Below, one piece after another: positions 17,038 to 24,885 of a DNA stretch of 60,485 nt. Under the pieces are notes generated by a model that saw only the letters and a program-made list of their open reading frames with translations, had not been told where the DNA came from and ran no database searches. Numbering within the stretch: the first letter of the stretch is position 1; the number at the start of each line of letters is the position of its first letter. This DNA comes from a virus, in IMG/VR virus record IMGVR_UViG_3300022074_004529, positions 1 to 60,485 of that record; one strand, given 5' to 3'. The position numbers were made by a program, and so were the translations under genes.

Positions 17038-18141
17038 TTACCTTAAGGGCACCTTCTTTACTAGTTCTAGTTCTAATAATTGGTAATCTATTTCAACCAA
17101 TTTACATTCACGTAGGGCCTTAATAAGAACAACACTACTTGGTTTCTTGTTAATAATTGCTTTTGCTATACTAGCAATACCCCACACTTCTTCACCGTCG
17201 ATATCAATTATGATATCTTCATTCTTAAGTCCCATCATTTGTGAATGCTTTGCATCACCTGGAACTTTTACATAGGCATAACTACGTTTCTTTTTGTCAC
17301 CATCATTACATTCTGTATCTTGTTTCTGGACTTGTTCTATAGTAGGAGTGTAAGTTTCAAAATCTATACGACTAAACTTTACATATCCATATTTAAGAAT
17401 ACTATCTACTCCATACTTTGCCTGCCATGCTGGAATCGCAAATGCTACACCGTCCCAGGCCGCTATACCACTTCTATTACTGCTTGGAGATATAATCATA
17501 CTATTGACTGCAACTACTTCACCTTTATCATTCCACACTGGCCCTCCACTATTTCCTACATTAATAATAGCAGAGTGTTGCATTAAGAAGTTAAGAGGTT
17601 TGGCAGTCCATCTATCAGTACCAGATATAATGCCTTTTGTTAAAGTATAAGGTTGACTTAGTCCATGCCCTAGTGTGGTTACTGGTGTACCTTCCAGGTT
17701 ATTCTTGTCAAGGTTCCAAGCGAGCTCAGCCCATGTTTCACCGTCATGTGGTTTTATTCTTAGAACTGCAATGTCTAACGTTTTGTCAGCACCAATTACC
17801 TCAGCCTCATATGGCCAAGGGCGGTTAATCATATATAAACTTATTTTTGTGATATCAGGTCTTAAGAGATGTTTTTCAATTACATGTTCATTAGTAACAA
17901 TAATTGCAGAGCCATCTTCTTCTACCTTGTACGTAAATCCTGTACCATGCCCAACAAGACCTAATTTGGCTGGCAGTCTGTCATCTTCACGTATTGGCTC
18001 TGTTGACACCATAAAGGTGTTAACCATATACTTTGTAAGTATATCATCATCTTTAGTAGTATTATAATGTATTCCCCATCCGATAGCGATCAGTAAACTA
18101 ACCAGTACCAGGGGTAAGAATACTGGCTTCAGTTTTGCCAT
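17038..18141 (-). CDS. Membrane-anchored HtrA/DegP-like serine protease
   Basis: A 367-residue protein. An N-terminal membrane anchor (VFLPLVLVSLLIAIGW) is followed by a trypsin-like domain with His in TNEHVIEK, Asp in LDIAVLRI and Ser in GNSGGPVW, so the triad is intact. A C-terminal PDZ-like domain has GLKNEDIIIDIDGEEV. The periplasmic orientation is inferred. The start is ATG at 18141, since the codon before it is TTG. Host-type HtrA proteases clear misfolded envelope proteins. A phage copy could support the secreted proteins encoded at 44-49 kb or act on host envelope targets. Confidence 0.85.
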   Translation of the reverse strand: MAKLKPVFLPLVLVSLLIAIGWGIHYNTTKDDDILTKYMVNTFMVSTEPIREDDRLPAKLGLVGHGTGFTYKVEEDGSAIIVTNEHVIEKHLLRPDITKISLYMINRPWPYEAEVIGADKTLDIAVLRIKPHDGETWAELAWNLDKNNLEGTPVTTLGHGLSQPYTLTKGIISGTDRWTAKPLNFLMQHSAIINVGNSGGPVWNDKGEVVAVNSMIISPSSNRSGIAAWDGVAFAIPAWQAKYGVDSILKYGYVKFSRIDFETYTPTIEQVQKQDTECNDGDKKKRSYAYVKVPGDAKHSQMMGLKNEDIIIDIDGEEVWGIASIAKAIINKKPSSVVLIKALRECKLVEIDYQLLELELVKKVPLR

Positions 18142-18592
18142 CAATGTTACCTCTCTTGTACTTTTTTAACTCAAGATTCATTTCCCACTCAGTTAAAAAA
18201 GGACCTCTATACTGGTATTTATCCACTGTGGCGAGTCTCGGAGCAAACGCCCATTGCCAGCCCATACCATCAAACTTAACAATATAGTAGCCTGCGACAA
18301 ACACTTGTTTTGCTGTCTTTGTCTTTGTAAATGCGGGTAAAGTATTATGATCCACGGCTACTGGTTCAGATACACCTGTAGGATACCCATTTATTAATGC
18401 ATTGTCCTCTTTAACTTCTCCCCGTTCAAGCACATTGAATTCATCCATGCTATCAAATGTACTTGTTGTATTCGTTCTGCTATCAAAGAATTCATAGCCA
18501 GCATCAGTTGCTCTCAGAGTGCCAACCTTACGACCATCACTACTGTTTACAATCCAATACTTATTTGCTATGACTTCGTTTGCTTTAAGCAT
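18098..18592 (-). CDS. Hypothetical protein, possibly conserved in marine T4-like phages
   Basis: A 164-residue beta-rich protein: ANKYWIVNSSDGRKVGTLRAT, GYEFFDSR, FVAGYYIVKFDGMGWQWAF. The order recalls a conserved small protein of marine T4-like phages (recollection). The start MLKANEV at 18592 overlaps the upstream stop by eight bases (ATGCTTAA), which favours it over the longer reading. It overlaps the protease gene by 44 bases. Function unknown. Confidence 0.6.
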   Translation of the reverse strand: MLKANEVIANKYWIVNSSDGRKVGTLRATDAGYEFFDSRTNTTSTFDSMDEFNVLERGEVKEDNALINGYPTGVSEPVAVDHNTLPAFTKTKTAKQVFVAGYYIVKFDGMGWQWAFAPRLATVDKYQYRGPFLTEWEMNLELKKYKRGNIDGKTEASILTPGTG

Positions 18593-18842
18593 CTGCAGAC
18601 ATTTCAATAACGTTTGCTACCCTGAAACTACGCCAGCCTTTAGCATTGGTATCCCATACACTTACGACTTCAGGGTTAATCTCCCTAACTTTCTTTTGTG
18701 TAAGTGGATCATCTTTCTTTGCTGGTGGTAGGAAACTTTCCTGCAATGTGCATGTCATAAGTCTTTTGTCACCATTTACTTTGGTAAACTCTACTTTACA
18801 TACGTTGTCTTTAAGCATTTCTACTATTTCGTCTCTGTTCAT
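18585..18842 (-). CDS. Small phage protein, SH3-like beta-barrel type
   Basis: An 85-residue protein with CKVEFTKVNGDKRLMTCTLQ and VVSVWDTNAKGWRSFRVANV. The FTKVNG(D/E)xRxMxCTL...WDxxxxGWRSFRV pattern is that of small phage proteins annotated as SH3 beta-barrel fold in T4-like genomes (from memory). Function is unknown. It is coupled to the exonuclease gene by an ATGA overlap. Confidence 0.65.
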   Translation of the reverse strand: MNRDEIVEMLKDNVCKVEFTKVNGDKRLMTCTLQESFLPPAKKDDPLTQKKVREINPEVVSVWDTNAKGWRSFRVANVIEMSADA

Positions 18843-19828
18843 GTTGCATACCCCTTGTTCAAATATTCTGCATGATCTGTTGCATTTTTACTGACATTGT
18901 CTAGACTGTGTTTACCACAGAACTTCATAAAGTGTATACCAACCTGTGCCTTCTTATCCTTCTGCACTTGCTCTACAATAGCCTCATCGAGTGTTGCCTT
19001 AACATCCTCAGGCTGTGCAGTCAAATCAATTAGATGCAAGTTACGTTGATAGTCCTCAAGTACACGATGCTCTACATTCTCATGATCAACCCAACGTTGT
19101 AGCATAAAGTTATTCCAATTAAAACCTTTTGTGTTGCGATCTTCAAATGCTTCTAGCATACCTACTTTGTTCTTTGTGCCTTTCTTACGAGCACCAGGAC
19201 ATGCACTAAAGATATTATCACTAGTGTCACCACGTATACACTTCTCAAACAACAACCACTCTGGATCACCTATTTGCTTAGGCTCCTTAGTCTTCTTATC
19301 AATTACAGGCTTACCCTTATCATTGTATACACCATCAACAGTAATAAGCTCTTGTGTAATACCGTTATACTGTTTTACATTAGGTGCAAGTAACTGATAG
19401 AAGTCACTATCACTGCTTACAATAATGTGATTATCTTTTGGATGGTTCTGTATCCAACGTGCAATAAAGTCATCTGCTTCTACATTACCTTGTTGCAATA
19501 CAGTACAGTTTGTTTTATCTCTAAAGAAGTCTTGCAACTCATTAAAGGCGTCCCAGAACTGTGTATCTTCTTCTTGCTCACGTTCTGTCTTAGCCGCAAT
19601 AACTGCCTGCCTGTTACGTTTGTAAGGTTCATAGAAGTCTTTACGCCAACTACGACCTTCTAGTGCAATAACAACATGTGTGCCTTTTTGTTCACGCCAC
19701 ACTTTGTTAATACTGTTGAACATAATATGATAGCTCATACCAATCTTTGTATACATATCATCACCACGTACTACATGGCGAGCTCTCATAAACATATTGG
19801 CAGTATCAACTAGAATGTAAGTCTGCAT
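18839..19828 (-). CDS. rnh: 5'-3' exonuclease / flap endonuclease (T4 RNase H-like)
   Basis: A 329-residue protein with FEN-family metal-site acids in order: LVDTANMF at the N terminus, VVIALEGRSWRK, GNVEADDFIARW and IVSSDSDFYQLL. A basic helical arch region with YKRNRQA lies between them. It would remove RNA primers and flaps during lagging-strand DNA synthesis. Together with the sliding clamp at 32.8 kb it is the best evidence for a T4-like replisome. Confidence 0.85.
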   Translation of the reverse strand: MQTYILVDTANMFMRARHVVRGDDMYTKIGMSYHIMFNSINKVWREQKGTHVVIALEGRSWRKDFYEPYKRNRQAVIAAKTEREQEEDTQFWDAFNELQDFFRDKTNCTVLQQGNVEADDFIARWIQNHPKDNHIIVSSDSDFYQLLAPNVKQYNGITQELITVDGVYNDKGKPVIDKKTKEPKQIGDPEWLLFEKCIRGDTSDNIFSACPGARKKGTKNKVGMLEAFEDRNTKGFNWNNFMLQRWVDHENVEHRVLEDYQRNLHLIDLTAQPEDVKATLDEAIVEQVQKDKKAQVGIHFMKFCGKHSLDNVSKNATDHAEYLNKGYAT

Positions 19829-20046
19829 TATATTAGTCCTAACTGTTTACGTAGTTTTGTAATTTGTGTACGAGACATTGCTTTTCCATGTTGCATAATA
19901 TACTGTGTTTGTATTGCAACAGACTTATAGCGAGGATCTTGTCCTTCTTCTACTTTTACTAAGTCTGAGAAACTAGCAGGATACAAACCTGCTTTTGCTA
20001 CAATGTGAGATGCGATTTGCTCTGAGCGTTGTTGTAACTTTTGCAT
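19828..20046 (-). CDS. Hypothetical small protein
   Basis: A 72-residue basic, helical protein, MQKLQQRSEQIASHIV start. ATG at 20046 is chosen because it has AGGA eight bases upstream, and because the promoter at 20078-20106 would place transcription near 20071, making the ATG at 20070 leaderless. It contains a C-terminal MSRTQITKLRKQLGL that resembles a short helix-turn-helix-like end. The stop overlaps the exonuclease ATG by one base. Confidence 0.6.
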   Translation of the reverse strand: MQKLQQRSEQIASHIVAKAGLYPASFSDLVKVEEGQDPRYKSVAIQTQYIMQHGKAMSRTQITKLRKQLGLI

Positions 20047-20077
20047 TTGTCTAGTCCTTTGTAAGTTCATAATATAT

Positions 20078-20106
20078 AATATAGCACTAAGTATGCCTAA
20101 TGTCAA
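20078..20106 (-). promoter_or_regulatory. Sigma-70-type promoter
   Basis: TTGACA (20106-20101), a 17-base spacer and TATATT (20083-20078) on the minus strand. It overlaps the end of the upstream coding region and would drive the small gene and the exonuclease gene. Confidence 0.75.
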
Positions 20107-20779
20107 CTATTTCTTGCCAAGGCATCTTAACTAGATATTGCATTGAAGGATCGGTTATTCTGTTGTACCAGTTATACTGATCAACAACCGTATCAAAATG
20201 TTTTGTGTGTTTGAGTAATCGTTCTGGAAAGTCACTATAGTCTTTGTTTAAAACCTTGCCAACATTTATCCAGTTTACGTCTATTTCTTGCCTTGCTTGA
20301 GTCTCTACTTCATGCTTTGTAGCAACTCGCATAGCAACCTCTTCCATTTTAGGTCTTACATTATAGTCTAGATCCTCAGCGGCATCTTCTGAAAACTCCA
20401 TCATTGCAAAATGGAAACGAGTTTCAGGATAATTTTCCATGTCTAAATAACTACAAAAAATATTGCCATCAAGATCCTTGTAAATATCTTTCATGACTTC
20501 ATAGGTTACATTAACATAGAAAGGAGTATGTTCAAATTCGTTTATAATGTTGGGGGTTGTGGCATTTCTAACTACATCATTATAATGATCTAGAGTAACT
20601 GAGTCAATACAACGATAACTCTTAAGTCCTACCCAATCATCATTATGCCTAGCATATAAACCATAAATGCCTGGGTACAATTCCCATTCAGTATGGCTTT
20701 CGCCGTTTAAGCCTGCATGTAGTAGTTTAGACACAAGTTCATTTAAACTGTGTCCTGGACCAACTACTAAGTCTCTCAT
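20087..20779 (-). CDS. Hypothetical protein
   Basis: A 230-residue acidic protein with HTEWELYPGIYGLYARHNDDWVG-type aromatic content, RFHFAMMEFSEDAAEDL and a C-terminal YNRITDPSMQYLVKMPW. No family is recognised. The start overlaps the upstream stop as ATGA, and the 3' end contains the -35 box of the next promoter. It is part of the MetK operon. Confidence 0.6.
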   Translation of the reverse strand: MRDLVVGPGHSLNELVSKLLHAGLNGESHTEWELYPGIYGLYARHNDDWVGLKSYRCIDSVTLDHYNDVVRNATTPNIINEFEHTPFYVNVTYEVMKDIYKDLDGNIFCSYLDMENYPETRFHFAMMEFSEDAAEDLDYNVRPKMEEVAMRVATKHEVETQARQEIDVNWINVGKVLNKDYSDFPERLLKHTKHFDTVVDQYNWYNRITDPSMQYLVKMPWQEIVDIRHT

Positions 20780-21069
20780 GTAATGAATTCGTCTTCAGCG
20801 CCAATGCCACGACAGAGCTGAGTAAACCAACTGTCAACAATCTCTTCTTGCGAAGTACCTTGATAGCCGGCTTTACGAAGATTCTCTACAAATATTTCAT
20901 TCCACTCTAGCTCAAAGTAACCGTCAGCTGGATTATCTTTATCAAAGTTAACACTAATAACTTCTACAAACGGTTCTTTTCTTGCTGTCGCTTGTGCTTT
21001 TTTGTCTAGTATTTCTTTAGGTACTTCAGCATCTTTTTTGCCGAACATCCTTTTTACTTCTTTCCACAT
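20776..21069 (-). CDS. Hypothetical phage protein
   Basis: A 97-residue protein: basic N terminus (MWKEVKRMFGKKDAEVPKE), then DNPADGYFELEWNEIFVENL and EEIVDSWFTQLCRGI. The G-x-F-E-L-(E/D)-W-N ... IVDxWFTxLCR pattern recalls a conserved small protein of marine T4-like phages (memory). It sits between MetK and the 230-residue gene, coupled to both. Role unknown. Confidence 0.65.
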   Translation of the reverse strand: MWKEVKRMFGKKDAEVPKEILDKKAQATARKEPFVEVISVNFDKDNPADGYFELEWNEIFVENLRKAGYQGTSQEEIVDSWFTQLCRGIGAEDEFIT

Positions 21070-21070
21070 A

Positions 21071-22153
21071 TTACCATCCTATCTTTTCCCAAGGAACATC
21101 CTTGTTACCAAAGTGTCCAAAAGTACAATTTGCACTGTACTCATAGTATTTAAACAGATCAAACTTATCTATTATACCTTTGGGTGTTAAATCAATGTTA
21201 TCACGAATAAACTTTTGGATACTACGATTGTGTCCATTTGAATCTACATAAATTGATGTAGGTTCTTTTACTCCGATAGCATATGATAATTGAATCTGGC
21301 ACCAATCTGCCATGTCATCTGCTACTACATTTTTCGCGAGCCATCTCGCCATGTAGGCCGCCGATCTGTCGACTTTTGTTGGATCCTTTCCACTAAAAGC
21401 CCCACCGCCATGGGGAGCAAACCCACCATAAGTATCAACGATAATCTTACGCCCGGTGACTCCGGTGTCGCCATCAGGACCACCAACAACAAACTTGCCT
21501 GTAGGATTGATATGCCAGATAGTGTCATTGTCTATTAGTTCCCCCAAGGTTTCTTCAGCGGCGTTTTTCAACGGCATCTTAATGCTATGATGAAAGCCAT
21601 CCTTATGTTGACTACTTATCACAATTTGATCAACACGGGTAGGTTTACCACCTACATACTGAATACTTACTTGTGACTTTGCATCAGGCAGTACATACTC
21701 ATATCCACCTTCTCGCATCTCTTTTAATTTTTTTAGGATCTCATGTGAGTAATAAATTGGTGCTGGCAAGTAAGCATCATTTTCATTACTTGCATAACCA
21801 AACATAATACCTTGGTCACCTGCACCAAAGTCATCTGTTCCTAGTCCAATATCACCACTCTGTGAGTGAATTTTGTTTACAAACTCTAACTTCTCCCAAT
21901 GGAATCCGTCCTGTTCGTATCCTATTTCTTTAACTTTATTACGGACAATCTCTTCTACATTATCCACGTTAAAGTTTTTTACTTCGCCCGCTACCGTTAC
22001 ATGGTTAGTGGTTACAAGTGTCTCTACTGCTACACGACTAGTCTCGTCACCGTTCTCAAGTCCAGCATCAACTAGTGCATCACTAATTTGATCTGCTACT
22101 TTATCTGGGTGTCCGTCGCTAACACTTTCGCTCGTAAAAATAAAGTTATTCAT
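21071..22153 (-). CDS. metK: S-adenosylmethionine synthetase
   Basis: A 360-residue protein making SAM from methionine and ATP. Motifs seen: FTSESVSDGHPDKVADQISD at the N terminus (ATP/Mg binding), DQGIMFGYASNEN and GGGAFSGKDPTKVDRS with the catalytic loop. It is slightly shorter than the usual 380-400 residues, mostly at the C terminus. It would feed the radical SAM and methyltransferase enzymes that crowd this window, which explains carrying it. A viral metK is unusual but fits the context. Confidence 0.93.
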   Translation of the reverse strand: MNNFIFTSESVSDGHPDKVADQISDALVDAGLENGDETSRVAVETLVTTNHVTVAGEVKNFNVDNVEEIVRNKVKEIGYEQDGFHWEKLEFVNKIHSQSGDIGLGTDDFGAGDQGIMFGYASNENDAYLPAPIYYSHEILKKLKEMREGGYEYVLPDAKSQVSIQYVGGKPTRVDQIVISSQHKDGFHHSIKMPLKNAAEETLGELIDNDTIWHINPTGKFVVGGPDGDTGVTGRKIIVDTYGGFAPHGGGAFSGKDPTKVDRSAAYMARWLAKNVVADDMADWCQIQLSYAIGVKEPTSIYVDSNGHNRSIQKFIRDNIDLTPKGIIDKFDLFKYYEYSANCTFGHFGNKDVPWEKIGW

Positions 22154-22156
22154 AAA

Positions 22157-22249
22157 TTACCATCCTGCTTTTCTGATTTGATCTGTCTTATCAATAGGAG
22201 CATTCATTGCTCTTTTGTGCTGATCATTTTTGTAATGCTTTTTAGGCAT
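22157..22249 (-). CDS. Putative 30-residue basic micro-protein
   Basis: The frame MPKKHYKNDQHKRAMNAPID-start encodes 30 residues and ends three bases before the metK ATG. An alternative ATG at 22273 would add eight residues and overlap queE. The tight fit between queE and metK suggests a real small gene, but no homologue is known to me. Confidence 0.35.
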   Translation of the reverse strand: MPKKHYKNDQHKRAMNAPIDKTDQIRKAGW

Positions 22250-22256
22250 GCCTATA

Positions 22257-23153
22257 CTAGGTTCCCCAGGCATTTCCGAATAGGCTGATGTGTAGCCTTG
22301 GGGTAAATCTCCAGCCTTTTTCCATGCAGATTTCTGCAACTTCCTTGACGTTAAGATTGTATTCTTCCGATCTACCACCCAACGGCATGAGATACACAGG
22401 GCATTCCAAACCTGCTTTACGATATTCATCAACTGCTCTACCAGCTTCTTCAATATCAATCCTGTCAGCCACAACAAATTTGAGATAAATGTCGCTACCA
22501 GGTACACTGCTATAACTAACAGCCACATCAGGCTTAATAGCATCTGCCCAAGACTCTCCGCTAACAGATAGCTTTGGGGAGCAAGACCAAGTGACTGTAA
22601 TCCTTCCTGTATTCGCGAAGTAATCTGCGAGTTCAGGGTAGAGATTTTGTGTGGTATTTGTTTCAAAAGTAACATTTTTTAAGTCCCTCATCCTTTCGTG
22701 TTCAAATAGTTCCACGTAAAGTCTTTGCCATGCAAGCAACGGTTCACCACCTGTAATGATTAGATGTACATCTTGTCCATTGTCCTGTACCCATTTACCA
22801 TTGGGTGTGAGACTGAGCAGATGTTCTACTACATCTTCAACTGTGGCTTGCCTATTGAAATGCTTGAACTCAGGATAGATACTTGCATACGTATCACACC
22901 CTGTGTGTATAATTGGCAAATCTTCAAATGTTTCTGTAGTTTTGTCAATGCCATCATCTATGAGAGCTTTGACTTCATCGTTGTATCTGTTGCCCATTCT
23001 ATGTTTTGCTTCTCTGCTAGGCTCATTTCTGTCTAGCCCGAAGTTCATACAACGGAAGTTACAACCGAATGTACGTAGGAATACACTGGGTACTCCTACA
23101 AATTTGCCTTCGCCTTGTACACTGTAAAAGGCTTCGCTATATCTTAATTTCAT
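22257..23153 (-). CDS. queE: 7-carboxy-7-deazaguanine synthase-like radical SAM enzyme
   Basis: A 298-residue protein. YSVQGEGKFVGVPSVFLRT and GGEPLLAW match QueE, which turns carboxytetrahydropterin into 7-carboxy-7-deazaguanine. The cluster motif is unusual: C31-N-F-R-C35, then about 50 residues before C86-D-T-Y-A, so the third cysteine (the CDT of normal QueE) is displaced by an insert. The start at 23153 is fixed by a TAATG overlap with a tiny upstream gene. With folE, queD, dpdA and a queC-like gene in the window it points to 7-deazaguanine DNA modification. Confidence 0.8.
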   Translation of the reverse strand: MKLRYSEAFYSVQGEGKFVGVPSVFLRTFGCNFRCMNFGLDRNEPSREAKHRMGNRYNDEVKALIDDGIDKTTETFEDLPIIHTGCDTYASIYPEFKHFNRQATVEDVVEHLLSLTPNGKWVQDNGQDVHLIITGGEPLLAWQRLYVELFEHERMRDLKNVTFETNTTQNLYPELADYFANTGRITVTWSCSPKLSVSGESWADAIKPDVAVSYSSVPGSDIYLKFVVADRIDIEEAGRAVDEYRKAGLECPVYLMPLGGRSEEYNLNVKEVAEICMEKGWRFTPRLHISLFGNAWGT

Positions 23154-23296
23154 TAAAAGAACCTGTCTATAAGTGCTATAACCACTTGATATCCCATCCA
23201 TAAAAATACGAGTGAGATACAAAACTTTAGGAATTTATTCATTCCATCATCAGACATCTTTTCCCAATGAGGTCTGTTATCTGGCCTACCAAACAT
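23153..23296 (-). CDS. Small single-pass membrane protein
   Basis: A 47-residue protein starting MFGRPDNRPHWEKM, with one hydrophobic helix (FCISLVFLWMGYQVVIALI) and N-in charge balance. It is joined by TAATG overlaps to the micro-gene before it and to queE after it, so it is very likely translated. Function unknown. Confidence 0.55.
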   Translation of the reverse strand: MFGRPDNRPHWEKMSDDGMNKFLKFCISLVFLWMGYQVVIALIDRFF

Positions 23297-23412
23297 TAAG
23301 ACACCTGTACTGCAATGTAAACACACAATGCGATAATAGTTAATTTACCATAGTCTAGATCGGCGGCTGTGCCTTCACCATACTTCTTTTTAAATGCTTC
23401 TATCGTTTTCAT
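23296..23412 (-). CDS. Small membrane-associated protein
   Basis: A 38-residue protein (MKTIEAFKKKYGEGTAADLD start) with a short C-terminal hydrophobic helix, LTIIALCVYIAVQV. It has GGAG before its ATG, is the first gene after the promoter at 23445-23473, and its stop overlaps the next start as TAATG. Function unknown. Confidence 0.55.
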   Translation of the reverse strand: MKTIEAFKKKYGEGTAADLDYGKLTIIALCVYIAVQVS

Positions 23413-23444
23413 AATTTACTCCATGTAAGATTAACATACTGATT

Positions 23445-23473
23445 ATAGTACTATAATTATTGTTGTTTGTCAA
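23445..23473 (-). promoter_or_regulatory. Sigma-70-type promoter for the queE-metK operon
   Basis: TTGACA (23473-23468), a 17-base spacer, then TACTAT (23450-23445) on the minus strand. A TATAAT three bases later is an alternative -10. It would drive two micro-proteins, queE, metK and the genes that follow. Confidence 0.65.
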
Positions 23474-24225
23474 GTACTTCTCCATTGTTTGTTTAAATCA
23501 TTTACGAATGTAAGTATAGGGTGCTTTACATCCTTTAATATTGCATCTACATCTTTGGGGAAACATGCTCCAGCATATCCTAGTTCACCATCTTCATTGG
23601 GTGCTTTCATATGACTTGGGCCTATGTTTTCAAACCCTGCTAGTATATCAGTTAGCTCTTCAAAATTACCATGTTCTGGCATTGCTTCATATAAATTATG
23701 AAAGAATGCAACCTTTGTGGCAAGCCAACTATTGTGAATATACTTAACAAGACTGGCAGTTACCCTATCAGTCTTTACAAATTCAAGTTGTTTAAAGGCA
23801 CCATAGAATATATCAATCCACCAGTCTGCTTGGTCCTCTGCATTCTCATGGTGTCCTATAATCATTCTGTCCTGTTTTGCAAAATCCTCTTTAGCATGGT
23901 TTTGTCTTAAAAACTCAGGACAATAGACAACGTTTGGTTCATATGTATTTATGAGGTTTGGTGTTACACTACTTTTGATCATTATACGTGATCTATAATC
24001 ACACATGTCAACAATAGTTCTGACTATTCTATCATCACAAGAGCCCCTAGGTCCTGGTGGAGTAGGTACGCAGATTATAATACCATCTGCTTCTGTAATG
24101 CAATCTATAGGATCGTTGTTAAAATACTTAGGATCAACTATTGTAACATCATGTAGTGTATTACTAATTAAGAATTGAGCTACAGTACTACCTACAAACC
24201 CATTACCAAAAATACATATTTTCAT
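23470..24225 (-). CDS. UDP-glucose/GDP-mannose dehydrogenase-like protein, C-terminal domain missing
   Basis: A 251-residue protein with NAD-binding GNGFVGSTVA at the N terminus, the CVPTPPG loop, Lys in ASLVKYIHNSWLATKV, and the catalytic Cys221 in GYAGACFPKD. This is the first two-thirds of a nucleotide-sugar 6-dehydrogenase. The C-terminal nucleotide-sugar-binding domain (about 130-150 residues) is absent, and the stop leaves no frameshifted remnant. It may act as a short form or on a different substrate. It suggests sugar-acid supply for the glycosyltransferases. Confidence 0.75.
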   Translation of the reverse strand: MKICIFGNGFVGSTVAQFLISNTLHDVTIVDPKYFNNDPIDCITEADGIIICVPTPPGPRGSCDDRIVRTIVDMCDYRSRIMIKSSVTPNLINTYEPNVVYCPEFLRQNHAKEDFAKQDRMIIGHHENAEDQADWWIDIFYGAFKQLEFVKTDRVTASLVKYIHNSWLATKVAFFHNLYEAMPEHGNFEELTDILAGFENIGPSHMKAPNEDGELGYAGACFPKDVDAILKDVKHPILTFVNDLNKQWRST

Positions 24226-24404
24226 TTAATCTTTCTGTATACTTTGCCTCGGAATCTACTAGAATCATCAAACTCTTTGAGTCCTCTTGCTTTTTCCTCG
24301 TCTGTTTTTAAATGCCAGAAATGGAAATTCTTTTCTAGCTCTTTTTGTGTTGCTTCATCACTGCTAAGGTTAGAGTAATCTCTCTCAAACTTTTTCCTCT
24401 TCAT
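24222..24404 (-). CDS. Hypothetical small charged protein
   Basis: A 60-residue, highly charged protein (KRKKFERDYSNLSSDEATQK, FRGKVYRKIK). No family is recognised. It overlaps the dehydrogenase start as ATGA and the PsiE-like gene by 20 bases, so it is translationally coupled. Confidence 0.5.
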   Translation of the reverse strand: MKRKKFERDYSNLSSDEATQKELEKNFHFWHLKTDEEKARGLKEFDDSSRFRGKVYRKIK

Positions 24405-24885
24405 TGTTTTTATCTTTATCTGGGGCTTGGAAGCCTGGTTTAATTTTTAGGTTTTTATCTTGGGCCTCCCGCTCTGCTTTTTTCTGTAGACTTAGCTTGT
24501 CCTTCATACTCATTACATAAGCCGCACCAGCAAGCAATACAATCGCTCCTGCTTCTGCTACTAACACAAGAGGGTCTGCCTCTTTGGAGTGTAGCACAAT
24601 CAGTCTACATAACGCTGTCATTGCAATAATGATAGGTAATGTAACAGGTATTCTATTACTTATATAAAAGGCACCAACCATGCCCACAATTTCTGCATAA
24701 ATGAATAGTAGGAAGAGGTCTGCAAGTTCTACTTTCATATCAGCAAGCATTTCATAAATATCCATACCAGCCGCAAACATTGTAAGGGCACCAATTACTG
24801 CCAGCAAAAGTTTCTCACTATAGAACGTTGTCCAATGTAAACTTTTGTCTAGTTTTTCTCTTTTGTTTTCAAAATTAAATATCAT
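24385..24885 (-). CDS. PsiE-family membrane protein
   Basis: A 166-residue protein with about four transmembrane helices: LLLAVIGALTMFAAGMDIYEML, then DLFLLFIYAEIVGMVGAFY, PVTLPIIIAMTALCRLIVL and LVLVAEAGAIVLLAGAAYV. The FIYAE...R(I/V)P...I..TA..R pattern is that of the phosphate-starvation-inducible PsiE family. The charged C-terminal tail (KKAEREAQDKN) is cytoplasmic. Its role is unknown even in bacteria. In a marine phage, phosphate-linked genes are common, so a phosphate-stress role is plausible. Confidence 0.7.
   Translation of the reverse strand: MIFNFENKREKLDKSLHWTTFYSEKLLLAVIGALTMFAAGMDIYEMLADMKVELADLFLLFIYAEIVGMVGAFYISNRIPVTLPIIIAMTALCRLIVLHSKEADPLVLVAEAGAIVLLAGAAYVMSMKDKLSLQKKAEREAQDKNLKIKPGFQAPDKDKNNEEEKV

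Noticed and set aside
22273-22675. Longer reading frame in the same strand overlapping queE
   Set aside because: It overlaps queE, whose motifs are clear. Only the last 30 codons after queE could be a gene.
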